In this document: positions 47,304 through 60,500 of the stretch, piece after piece
How positions within the stretch are numbered: position 1 is the first letter of the stretch
How the letters are laid out: every line of letters begins with the position of its first letter
DNA from: Rachycentron canadum
Lineage: Eukaryota; Chordata; Actinopteri; Carangiformes; Rachycentridae
NCBI GenBank assembly: GCA_038496675.1
Contig: CM076649.1
Span: 17,848,337-17,912,336, forward strand
Direction: 5' to 3'
Length of the DNA: 64,000 nucleotides
Notes under the pieces: model-generated
Told to the model about the DNA's origin: nothing
Databases searched by the model: none
What the model saw: only the letters and a program-made list of their open reading frames with translations
Made by a program: the position numbers and the translations under genes

Positions 47304-50300
47304 TCAGAATGACTCATCGTGCCCCACAGAGAGATCTCCTTTAGGCGTGGAGGCGCGTGACGAGCCCTTGTCCATGCTCTCGGAGCCAGAGCTCTGGTGC
47401 TGCTGTTCGGAGCCCGCGCTGGACGTGATGGTGGACGAGGACGTGGAGGAGGAGCGGGTCTTCTCCTTAAAGTCTGTTATAATAACCGTCACGTTCCCTA
47501 CGGTGATAGCCAACTGCTGGGCGGTGCTCCGGTCAATGTTCTTCAGTTTGGGTCTGAGGGACAGACGGAGACAGAGAGAGAAAAATAAACCTCCATAACC
47601 AGAGATACCAGCCACAATATGTGTGTCTCAGCAACAACAAGGGGGAGGCTGCCAGCACTGTGGGGGCGGTTACACTAAATTGCTCAATTCATTGGGTGAC
47701 ACATGAACAGTCAGAACAAGTGTATATAAAGTGAGAGTGGGTGTTTAGTGTAAAAGATCATTTGTGAATCATTTGAGGTTTCCCACTAGCCGAGTACTGT
47801 GTGAGCTCATCTACAAAGAGGAGCTGTGTAGTCATAGATGTGAAACCATGTGTTCGTCCACAGACATGCAGAGTAGAAGAGGCTGCTACACACCTGGAAA
47901 TGTGAGAGTTCTTGTTGGTCTTGGTTGCTGATTTGCCAGACTGTATGCTGTGTTTGTCACTGGGTGGGCTCTGATGGCTATCTGATTTGGGTCTGGAAGA
48001 AAACAGATACATGGCAGTGAGGATAACACCACCACAGGCGACACCCGGAGACATGGGTGAAGCATTGGCTTCTACACTGACCTGGTCTTTTTGCTGCTGG
48101 GCTTCTTTGTGACGGCTGGGCTGATGTCTTTCTCTCTGTCGGGTTTGTCTTTGATCGGCTGTTCCTTCTCACTCTTGTCCTTCTCAGGGGTGTCTCCCTC
48201 TGGCCTCACTCTCTCTGGACGCTCACCTTCTGGGCGTCCCTCACCATTGGGACGCTCTCCTTCTCCCTCCGGGCGCTCCTTGTCTGTGCGCTCGCTCCTC
48301 TCCCTCCGCTCCTTTTTGGGCGGGGGAGGCATCGGGTACTGCTGAGCCACCTGCTGGGCAACCAGCTGGGAGTTGATCCTGGGTTTCCTGTGGAGGGGAA
48401 CCAAGGCACAAACATGGATTAGCCTCATAGTGGAGCTGTTAGCTGACTCTGGCCATGCACCAGCACAGTTACACTATGACTGACAGAGAGAGGTGACTGA
48501 ACCTAGAGGCTGATGAGGGAAAAGGACGCTGCTGCTCCCAGCTGCTGCAGAGGTAGGTATATGCAGCCGCTTCCTGGTGTATCAGCTCTGTTTTGAGGGC
48601 TAATCTCATTAGCTCACTGCTGTAATAAAATGAATGCACAGGATCACAAGGTGGGACATTTGCAGCACGTCACTTAGGTCCTCTAATCTGATTACTGCAG
48701 GGTTGGCCCCATTTGTCACAGCCTGAGATTCAGTTGAACACGGTGTAGCCGCTTCACCCACTCACCACCAACCACAGAGCTACTCTCCCCCCTTTTGACT
48801 CAATTTCAAATACATACACACATACACACAAACCAGTAACTCCTTCGACTTTGATGTTATCATTCAAACACAATAAAAACAGGGAAGATAAATGTCAGGC
48901 AACTGTCAAAGAATCCCACTGATTTCTTCACATTAAACTCTCCCCTCCTGGAAACGTCTTTTCTGTGGTGAATCACTGACGAACATATACAGAAAGAGCA
49001 GCATCTTACTCCATCAGCTGTGCAGATGAACCCAAAGTCTGACTGTTTGAGCCAGCAAACACACACCTGCAACATAATAGACACCAGCTGGCAGCATCTG
49101 GGGAGAAGCATAGAACCTCGGGGGAGAGGGAAGGATGACTGCAGCCTTCCACAGACTCCCGACTCAAGCTGAGACAAAACTGTAGCCAGCAACATGGATA
49201 ATCACAGGCCAGTACTGGGCAAGCACGGTGAGGAGCAAACCACAAGCACGCACGCACGCACGCACACTTGAAAAGCTTAGTGTGCAAACAAACAGCCTGG
49301 CATGGCTCGATGGCTGCTCAGGAGGCCTTTCAGCAGGAACACAAGTTATACCAGCTAGCTGTGTATACTCAACCCTTCCAAGCCCAATTTTAGTCTTGGC
49401 AGGAAGAGTTTTTTGTGATATCCCACCAGTGGAGAAGAGGATCCTTGATCTTAAGACCTGCTTTATGAGACCCGTGGTCAAGTAGGGAGTCTTGAAAGTT
49501 GTAGAAACTGTCAGTCAGAGCTTCGGGTCAGATAAACAAACATTACTGCTGGAAAATGCAGCTCTTCCAGTGAAAACAAGTGTTTTTTGGCTTTGCTATG
49601 GGAATGAGCTACTGTGAGTCTAAGAACAAATGCATGTGGCAAAAACAGATAAAGCTCAATAGTGTGTCAGACTGATGATGCTGATTTTAGTGGCTTTCAG
49701 TGGAGAGAGGTTTTCAGGCAGCTGCTTATGTGGTTAGCCTCAGTGTTTCAATTTGGCAACATCATATGGTCAGTCCAGTTCCTGCACTTCATTTCTTCTC
49801 AGGTCTTTCAGAATCGACTCTCCACTCCATCAGTCCCTTTATCTTTTAGTAGTTTAGTACTTTTGAACTCCAACATTTTGTCAATTCTTCCTATCATTTT
49901 TTCAGTCCAGTCCTTTCATGACTTTTTTCTCCAATGCTCCATCAAACTCATCTCATATCCTCCTGCTGCGGCCCTTCACAGACTGAGAGAGGCAGTGAGG
50001 AGGGGTTGGGGGTATGCAGCCGATCACAAGGCAATCTATCAGGGCATAATAGAGCATCATGTTGTAATGCTTGCACTACACTCCAATCAATACACCAGCT
50101 GTGGCGAATGCTGATGAGCCCTTGGCTGTTGATCCAGTACCCATTAGTTGGGGTGCCTCTTCAGGGCCTGGGGGTCTTTCTACATGCTGAGGCAACCTCT
50201 GGGGCACTGAAGAAGGTGAGAATTAAGAGGGTGATGTGGGAGTGAAATTTTCCTCCCATCCCATCCTTGCTACATAATTACCAACTCCACCCTGTCCCAT

Positions 50301-53300
50301 CAAATTCATCCTAATTCAATTTCAATCTAGAGTAATTACTTGTTGAGTGGAGCTCCTTCTTATTGCGATTGGATAAATCTGACTACATTCAGCAATGCTT
50401 TGAAAAGTGTAAGCTTCCCTCACATCTGGAGAACATGGCTTGTAGGACAGAGCATTTCTCCATTTATAAAAAGGTGTGCTGCAATACATTTTACCTTTAT
50501 CAAAAAATTGCAGCTAATGCAATTTGAATTTCGCACTAATAAGTTGTTCAGCCCGGCAGCTGGATTTCTATGCTTTGTTCTTAAAGACAGACACACAGAG
50601 AGGGCAGAGGACTTTGTGGATTCTCTGACCAATGTGGTGTCCTGGACATGCCCGATGGCCATTCTGACTTTGGTTGTTCTTGTTCTAACAATGTTACTGG
50701 GAACAGTGTCACTGGTGAGCTTTCCAACCATTATATCTAGGTTTCCAACTGAGCCACTGCACAGTCCCTGATGCTCAGACCAAGCAGGTGGAGGGGGGGG
50801 GGGCTCAGTGGATGCTTGGCTTCAAATGAACTGGCAGAAACCCTGGATTAATCATTCAGCACTAGCAGGTTATTTATTTGATGATTAATCATTAAGTGAT
50901 GATATTGACTTTACAGCACTGGACCCACCACCAATACTGACACAACACCAACTTATCAAAGGAGGCTTATACTGTATATGACTTCTTTTCTAAATTTGTA
51001 TTGAGCAATCAATCCATGTCATAACCTCATGGTGAAGCTGTGATATCACATGATATTAATATAAATTCCTCCTCACTCCAGTACACTTCCTAGCCAAGGT
51101 CTTTCCTGTCCTGCCCTTATTCTGATTACAGTCTAGTTCATCCCATGGAAATCCAGGTCTGGAGTACCACAGGATCCTTGATTCAATCTGATGTGAAATT
51201 GTCAACATGCCACTGAGACAGTGTGACAAAGAATTTTAGTGTTGGGTGGGCAGCTTGAGCTCCATGAGAAAGCAGCAGTGATCAAAGCTACAATGATGAT
51301 GTGCTCGCCCACATTCACCACAAAAAAAATATTTGTCTCTCTAACCCACAGCCACGAGTAAACAGATGCTGAACACCGATGGCATTCAAACGAGACCAGA
51401 AATCATTTCGTTTGGCAGTGAGAGCCGTTAGCCAAGGAGGTGGTGAATAAGTGATTGACTGATTGACAACATTCATGCCTCCCCTGCCTGTTGTGGAGCT
51501 GAGACCCTGGTCAAAGACTGAGATTTGTGTCAGCAGCAGTGGCGACAGAAGCAGCCGTGGTAGTTAAGAAGTGATTCAGTGCCAGCTGTAAGTCAGCCAC
51601 GAGATGCTGCTGGCATGATACAGCCACTGCTCTCTTTGCCCCATTATTTATTGACTGACCAGACATCATGGCTTTGCACAGCACTGCTCTGTGGCTCATT
51701 AACAAGGCTGGGGATTCTACATGACACCATGTGTGTGCCACTTTTATTAAATTGTGGTGGCCCACAACAGCTGGAAAAAATCTCCCTCTGCCTTATAATA
51801 TGCTTCATATTTTCAATCAATCACAATTTATATTTAATCTGTGCATGTCGCTGGGCATAGAAGGTACCAATTACCACCGCATTGCTTTAAAAAAGTACCA
51901 CACAACTAGCACACAATTATTGTGCAAATATCCAAATTAAACAAGCACAATCTGCTGCATAACACGAGAGGTGCGGGAAATGATACTGGGAGCAGGACCA
52001 GGAGTGAACCTCAGGGTCCAATTGGAGAGACTGCTCCAACCTCCCCCAGCTGCCAATATATTTCTGGGGAATCAGTACAAGTATGTGTGTGTGTGTGTCT
52101 ATGTGTGCGTGCCTATGTGTATAGTGTATAGTGTATAAATCCTGCTGTCGAATCATTTCCCACTGTGAGGGCTTACAGCATATTACCTCCCCTGCGCACA
52201 ACAATAAGTCATGATTGACAGCTCCTCCTACGCTTGCCCCTAAATTCCACCTTCTAGGGGAGGGAGGAGTGGGGAGACTCTCTCTACGGGATGCCCTGAA
52301 ATAACTATCATCATGCTTAAAAGCTCCTAATTCAGTCAGACTGACACCCATAGTTAGACTGCTTCACTCAGCCTGAACCATCCTAGAAACAGACACACCT
52401 CTGCTCAGCTGGGGCTCCTGCTGGCCAGGAGCAGCTGATGCCACTAGCCAAGAGCAAAAGCTGAAGCTGCTGTTTCAGAGGGAACTCTTTCTACAGAAAC
52501 AAAAAACAATGAGCCTGTGCACTTCATGGGGAGAGAGAGTAATGAAGGGAGTGAGTGAGCGATGGAGAGTGCGATAGAGAGAGAGGCGCAGGAAAGCCCT
52601 CATTAACACAGCTCTTTTATTTGAAGTGCTGTGTGGAGGACAAGCAATTATTTCCTGCCAGGCTGGGTGAATGCAGTGGCAGACAGCTGAGTGAAGAGGA
52701 GAGGGAGAGTGAGACAGACAACAGTCTTTCTCAACCATGGACAGCCCACAGAAGAGCGCAGACTATTTAACATTACCCACTCTCTCATTCAGCCCGCGTC
52801 TACACAGTACAAACGTGGGCTCCTCGTCCTCAATGACGTAAAAGGTTGTTGAGAAACATGAATCCTCTATTCATATACATCGAGTGACCTGGTTCCCCCC
52901 CACCCCCACACACAGAACGAAGAGACCGCCACTATAGCCTCAGCCTTGAGCACATTTCTCAGATCCAACGAATGCCACAATGCATTTTTTGATCACAGCA
53001 TTTCCTTATGGCGCACTGGAAACCATGTAACCGATGAGCTACATGCACTTGTCCACACTTAATTATTATATAGAAACATGTGATATCTTCCTCTCCCCCG
53101 ACCAGTATGGGGGTGATGAGGCAGAGCCCAGAGCTGCTTGCCTGTGCTGCTTCAAATTTGTTGACTAGTCAAAAGGCATTTATTGATGTATATTCTATTA
53201 TTGTATTGTTGAATGTTGGACAGTCTTTTTCCAGAATGACTTTAAGTGTGTCTGGGAATAGCACTGCATGGCCCCTGCCCGACCCACTACATGGGATGAA

Positions 53301-56300
53301 CAACGCCAAAAACATCCCATAACAATGCAAGAAATAGTAAAACAAAGTAAATGAAATATAAAAAGCTACATTTTAATCACAGCATTTCATTATTTTCAAG
53401 AGTAACTTGAGCTTAAAAATTGCGTCAACTGGCAGATATTGATAAACTTTTAAGCTGTTGTTCAAATAAAAATGCCAATCATTCACTCCTTCCTGTTACC
53501 TACTCTGTTAATGTTACCATATCGAGTGAATTTCAGTTTCCTGTGGGTTTTTTTTTTTCTTCTTCCCTCTTTCAACTGTTGACAGAACAATCAGGCTTTG
53601 GAACCAATAATGAATCTGTCTGTTATTATTTTAGTTTTATGAATAATTGTTTGGCCAGAAACATTTAAAGATGAACCTCCATCAGTGCACATGAACAAAC
53701 CTATTTATTTATTCATAGACCGGAGCACTTCCACTCAGTTGTCAATTTACTGTATTAGAAACGCCTAGCTAAAAGTAATGGTGTCTAGTATAATATTTCC
53801 TGCAATAAACCCTCCTCCATGAAGGTTATAATGTTCAGTTGTGTTAAAACTGCTTGGCACTGGTTGATTTAACTATTAATCATTTTTGGAGGATGTAGCC
53901 TGTGGTGCTGTTCAGCTTATTTCTTTCATTCAAATCAATGAGGGTAACCTAAACAACAGACACACCTCTTTGTGTAATGTAATACAATTCAACAGTGTCA
54001 CAAACCACAGAAATGATAATATAGTTGTATCAACTTTAACAGTTTCAACATAAACTGATTATAACCTACATGAAGGAGGATGTATTGCAGGCCGGTTGTA
54101 TCAGACTGTGCTAGTTTTACTAAGGTGTTCTTTATAAACTGACAAGTGAGTATGTTCCCTGTGAGGAAATTTTTGATCAGTCTGAGCCTGAGGTGACTGA
54201 GGTAGGGTTGTCACCTCTAGCCATCCATGAGCAAAGAAATCTGTGTGAGTGGGTGTGTCAGGGAGGTTGAATAAGGATAACACCTGAAGAGCAGCCTGGG
54301 GCTATAGTGCTTCTCAATTCATTCCCACTGCCCACCAGAGGCATTAAGCATTCATCCTTTCATCCGTCCCTTCCAGTCAGGATTTTGAGGGCTTACTGAT
54401 ACTGTCACTTTTCCTCCTCTAACCCGTTCACCTCAACCTCCTTGTGGGGGTCTGTGGATCCCCCACAATGTTTACATCGATTTTCTCTATCTGTATGTTC
54501 AGCAGACCCCAACTTTTCCTCAGACAGCTAAAGAGCATGACAGTCAGGTATGGCATTTAGTTCCTGCAGTGCTGACTAGGGGTCAACTACACCGACTATC
54601 AGCCTGGTTGATTTCTGGATGCAATTTCCAGCATTTTATATATATTTTTTGAGATTTTAACTGATTGCCAATAAAACTGATTGATTTAAAAATGTGCCAA
54701 CCTTGGCTCTGATGCAATATGTAACCACTATGTGGTCTCAAACAATATCCCGCCCACAGCACCATCTGATTGGTTACATGTCGCTTGTAATTACCTATCA
54801 ATACTAACATCAACCGTGTACACAGATGTGCACAGACTGAAGTGCCTCCAGTGAGCAAGTGGAGCCGTGCGTCGACGGTAAAGCAGCAGATATTGTTGAT
54901 GTTGCAATAAACACCACAATCCTCTACGCTGAAGTTGCAAAACTGACAATCTTCCGAACAAGTTCATTCCAGACACACAGAGCACAGAGTGCGATAGTTG
55001 GGCAGAACTAGTATAAGGTTACATGTACAGCAGGCAAGACAATAGCAACATTAACAGGGTTGAGATAGCGCTGCAAAAAATGATACCAGTAACAGAAACT
55101 CCAGCAACTGGAAATGAGACACTGCTCACTGCATGATGTCGGCATATGAATGGCCATTCGCTATTGTTACTTAAAAGAAATGTTTTACAGCATCACATTT
55201 TCCAAAGGGAGAGGGGGACGGGTAAATGGGTGTTCTACAGTGAAAATGAATTATGATAGAACTATTATTAAACATCTTAACGCAGTCAATCAGCACAGAA
55301 AGCAACCAATAACTTCCAGTCAGGCTCTTTGCAGCCTGTGTATATAACTGACAATTACAAATCATTGTGCAGTTTATTAGGAACATCTAGCTCAAATCAA
55401 TGCAGTCTAACACAACAGCCCTGTAATAAAACTTCATGAACTCAATTGTCTTCAGGTTTTATTCAAATTGCTGTAGAGAGATTTTAGAGGGGTATTGTGC
55501 GCTGCCATTGAGCTGTACAGCATTATAGAGTTATTTAGCCTATGTTCATTGATATAAATGGGGAGGACAAAATAATCAAAACATTTGGACACTATGGCAG
55601 GTATTCAGAGACTATATGTAGCAGTAACTTTGCATGGTTATCATCTTCTTGACTGCTAATAATCAAAATCCCATTAAAAGAGCAATCAGTCGAACACTGA
55701 TAATATTGGACAAATAAATTCTGTGAATTCTGTCAAAGATATCTCAGCTTTTCTGCAAAGAACCTCATGCACCACACTGGCTGCCAGGAGTGCGTTTTCT
55801 GCTTCTAACAATTAAAGGAGTCTATCTGTACATTTGAGTGAGACAAACAAGAATAAGCAAGAAGAAAATGACAACGGAATTAAAAGAGGAAGTGTTTAAG
55901 TTTGTGTCTGCTTGTGTGCAAAAGACACCTAATCTTCAGTTTGAAGTGTTTCCTTTCCATGAATGACCTTTCATGGCTAAGAGTTGCCTGGCATTGGTCA
56001 GACTGACAGCAAGTCATTGCAATGGCACAAAGCAGATATGAGCTACTCCGATCAGCAGCACTGTCATGTTGCTCAGTATCACTCATTTGTTTTCATCCTC
56101 TCTCCATTGCCTTGGTCTTCTTCCCTGCTCTCTCTTCACTTTCTCCTAGCGCATTAACCCCCCCTCCTCCTTACATCCCGCTGGCTTTAAGTAGGTCTCT
56201 TTTTCACCTTGCTTCATCCTCTCTCCTGCTGCTTGCCTCTGGTGTGCGTGAGTTATCTGTCAAGTAGCCCTGGTCACCCCGTCTCGCTGCTTTCCAGTCA

Positions 56301-57524
56301 TCATCTTGCCCGTTTGCTTTAGTATAAACACAGCCTGGTTTGAATTTACTCAACAAGTCATCAAGCAACATCATCACAGCAGGCACTCATGTTCAACACA
56401 AGGAGAACAACATCAAGCAAGCAAACGCAAACAACAAGTGGGGAAACCTGACACCAAGAGGTCAAATCCAAAACCTCAACTGATTACAACAGTCAACATT
56501 CAAATCTACTAAACTGATCTGAGTTTTTCTAGACTACATATTCTCAGTATTGGTCAGACTAACCATGGCTAACTAACTCTGAAACTGGATTAAGGATCAA
56601 TAAGATTGAAATTACTACAAACATTGTCCATTCTGGCTTCTCCCTTGCTCTCATGTGCAGCAAATGACATGTCAAATGGTACCGTTCTTTTCCCATGCAT
56701 GGATGGTGGTGCTGGTAGAAACAGAAGAGGCTGTCCAGTCTCCCCCTCCCTGGGTAATGATGTGCCTCGCTCTGCTGTGCCCCTGGAGACTCTCGGCTGA
56801 GTGAGCACATCCCCTTGCAGCCATCCATACCCCTCCTTCCTTCCAATACACACACATAAATGTCCAGACGCTACGCTCCTCTCTGTCTCTTCACTGCTCC
56901 GTTTCTCTTTTTGTCCTCTTATGCCCTCTTCTTCTCCTTACTCCTGCGGTAGCTCTGACTCCACACTTAACAACTCCCTCGCTCCCTTTCTCTCCTTGTC
57001 CCCATATGCTTTTGTCTGTTGTTTCCCAAGACACCTCTTTCCCTCACTGTCACACTCATTTGCTTGCCTAGTCTTTTTCCTGAATGGGAGGAGCCGCGAT
57101 TCAACAGCTCTCTCAACATTTCTCTGTTTTGTCAGATTGCCAAATTGGCTATTGTATTTAATCACTCACACTCTGCCAAATCCCATGAAGTAATTAAGAA
57201 CTTTTAAATCCAGCAATTAACGTAAAGATTAGGGCTACCCGCTCATGTTTAGGATTTTAGTGCAGATGCTGATAATGCTGGATAAGCAAAAGCAGCTTCC
57301 TCTGTGCGGGGGCTGCTGCGGGGGCACGGGGCGGGCGAGGAAATGCAGATATAAATTGAGCGCCAGCATGTCCCTCTTATGTAATTCCATTATCCTAGAC
57401 AATTTGCCTTAATGTGACAGTGGGAGAATCCACAGATTATAATGACTATATTCCATCATTGTAAAAGACAGAAAGGCACACACACACAGAGCAATCATTT
57501 TCCAATAATTGCAGCTTCAACGCT

Positions 57525-57562
<38 letters not shown>

Positions 57563-60500
57563 AACACACACAGACAGAGGGAGAAAGAGATGCACTCTTA
57601 CTTTTTGGCCTAACTACTAAACCATAGCTTTAGGGCTAGGTATCATTTAGATTTTATCCATTCCGTTGATCAATCCTGCTGCTAACATCCATAATCTGTG
57701 GATTTATTGGTTTCCCATATGGTCGTACTATAAAGCCACAGACTAAACGCAAAACACATTTACTTAAGCACATATGCATGTGTAAATATCTAAAGCGTTA
57801 TGGAGAAATTACAGTAACTGTCTATGGTTGATTGGTTTGGCTTGCCACAGTGATCAAACAGCCACAACATCACACAGGCTACAGGGAACTAAAAAAAACT
57901 GACTTATGACTGATTTCTCTTACAGCACAGCCTCACCTTCAAACTGACTACAATAAAAAGATGCCTATAATGAATCTACAGAGATGGCGTGGTCACATAT
58001 GCACATGATAAAAGAAAGTACGTGCAAAAAATATTTTTTGATTGAGCTGAAATTATTAGGCTTTTAAAAGTGATGCTTTTACAACATATTTCACCTGCCA
58101 GTCAGGATTTCTTCAACAGGTTTTTTTGTGTCAAGTGGACTCCACCCTTTGAGATCACCTACCAAAATTATATTAAATGACCATACAGTTTATCTTTTAA
58201 TCTTTCTGTCTACAATACTACGGCACCATATCAAGAAGTATCAGGGTGCTTTAATTTTTGTTTAAATTATCTTTTAATATTTATGGAAAGGACATTCTTA
58301 ACTTTTTAAAGCACATTTTCTATTGGTCTTATGCTTGACATAAATAATCCCCTGTATCACATACTGCTCTATACATAGTGCATATCAGTTGTAATGGTTC
58401 CAGTTGTGTCTCCTTGCAGCTGTCCGAGTTTCAGATCAAGTGTGGATCATTTTGGTTTATTTGATCAAGTCAGGGGACTGCATTTTGCTAACAAGTGAGA
58501 AACACCCATTTGTTCTGTTTTATATAGAGCACATATGGAAGCTAGATGAAAATGGTTGACAAGAGAGCAGCGCCGCACAGATAACAGCACAGCAGTCAAA
58601 GACTGAGGTACCTCAAGACTTCCTGTGATCCCAACCATCAATCAACTTTAGAGGCTCCTAATGGTTTCTCCCTGGGCCCCGGGGCTGCCAGAGGTGCATA
58701 CCAAACACCACCACAAAGCAAAACTGATGTACAGCAACACAGTGTCACGTTCACACAGCGATCAGGTTCAGATGCCAGAAACATTTAAATATGATAGCAT
58801 GCACCACACAGGGAATGCTAATGCAGGCCCTCCTCCAATTACCAAAGAAGCAGGGACTGAATGCAGTTTGGGCTACTTGGACTTGTAGATTAGCAGTGAG
58901 GTCAGGTGCAAAAAGCAGAGTGCTTTCTTGTTTAAGAGTCAGAGTGGCAGAGGCTAGATTTAGCCTACTTGGATATCATGTTACATCACTAAGCTGGACT
59001 GGGTCAACAGGTTCATTAGGCTGCGCTAGGATGGGGAGAAGGGGGCCTCTCCCTGCATGCTGATGCCACAGCTCTCGTTAACACACATTCTTGCCTCCAT
59101 TAGCACAAATCACAGCAGCATGACCCACAGTTACCTAGCTTACCTACCGCTGGTAGGGAACAAAGTGTGATTCAAGTCCTGCCGAGTGTAAACCACTATC
59201 TGTCAATCACCATGGATCATGTTAATTGTGTATTCCCCATGAACACCTGTGGAAACAGCTGGTGTCTCAATGACCCAGTGCAGACTGAGAGAGATGAACG
59301 TATCAAGCACAAGGGGATGGAAAAATTCATTTGATCTTAGATTTCACTTGAGACAGGAATGACTCAGAGTGCAGCTAGAAATCATATCAAATCACTGGTT
59401 TCTGCTGACTGCAACCTGTTATACCAAAAGCTTTTCCAGAATACGTTTGAGGCGTGACTGACTGTACATAAAACTTAATCTGCATCGATTTTTTCCTTAA
59501 TACAATCAGCTATTACCAATACTGGCTGACCTTTGTCCTAGGACCCAGGAACAAAACAGATACATTTGGCATTGTGGCAGGAGTGTGTGAAGAGTTGGAT
59601 TCCAGACATTTGCACAATGCAAAACAAGCTATTTCAAACATTTCTTAAATGTAATCACAAATCAATAGCTAAACTGATATTTAGTGTAGAAAACACAAAA
59701 TCATGACTTCAGCAAAGGAGAAAACAAGTGCTTTGACTCTGACCAGCTGTGAGGAACTCTAATTAGTGAGCACACATGTCCTCACGCATAAAAGCACATT
59801 CAAAGCGAAGCCTCAGATAAAAGCAGCGAGACAAGACATCCACACATAGCCTTAAGTATGAATCGCTTAGCTGAAAGCATGTTGCTTTGTCCCATGCTTT
59901 GCGGGGAACACATCACAGTGAAGAAAAAGACAGCTAATTAGTACTCATTAGAATAAGAGACAGCACCACAACTATACAATTGCATTAATCAAAGGTTAAC
60001 TATTCAGATCAAACAGCAATGTGGGACAAACACTCCAGTGATGTCATGTGCTCCCATTTACCAAATAGAGGCAACTGGGCTGCTGCCAAAGAACAGTGGC
60101 AGGATGGCTACGACATGCTTGTCTCCGCTTCCTGCTTTCGCGCAGCGTGCTCAGCCTGCATCATCAGCTGTGGTCTTAAGCTACACGCTGCTGGGAAAAG
60201 CTCATAGGGGGAGGGGAGCCAGACAATTAAGATTAAGCCCAATCTTCAGGATTCTCAGTAAACCAGCGTCAAATGTGTTCTCCCCATTTGTGGTGCACCG
60301 GGGTGTCAGTCGGGCCACTCATTGTAAAACCACAGCTGGAAAGGTTAGAGTGCGGGGGACTTGTCAACAAACCCACAAATGACTCATCTCTCCACCTCAT
60401 CATGCAACTGATGACATGAGCAAACAAACTCACACCGTGGCACACTCAACTTATCATCAAAAACATTCCCCAAAACAGAAGGAGGCGTCAGTATACACAA

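Noticed and set aside
46913..47317. 134-codon - strand frame overlapping the end of rybp
   Set aside because: It overlaps the rybp stop region in another frame and lies in the inferred 3'UTR. No homology seen.
47347..47598. + strand frames opposite the last rybp exon
   Set aside because: Antisense shadows of the conserved rybp coding exon.
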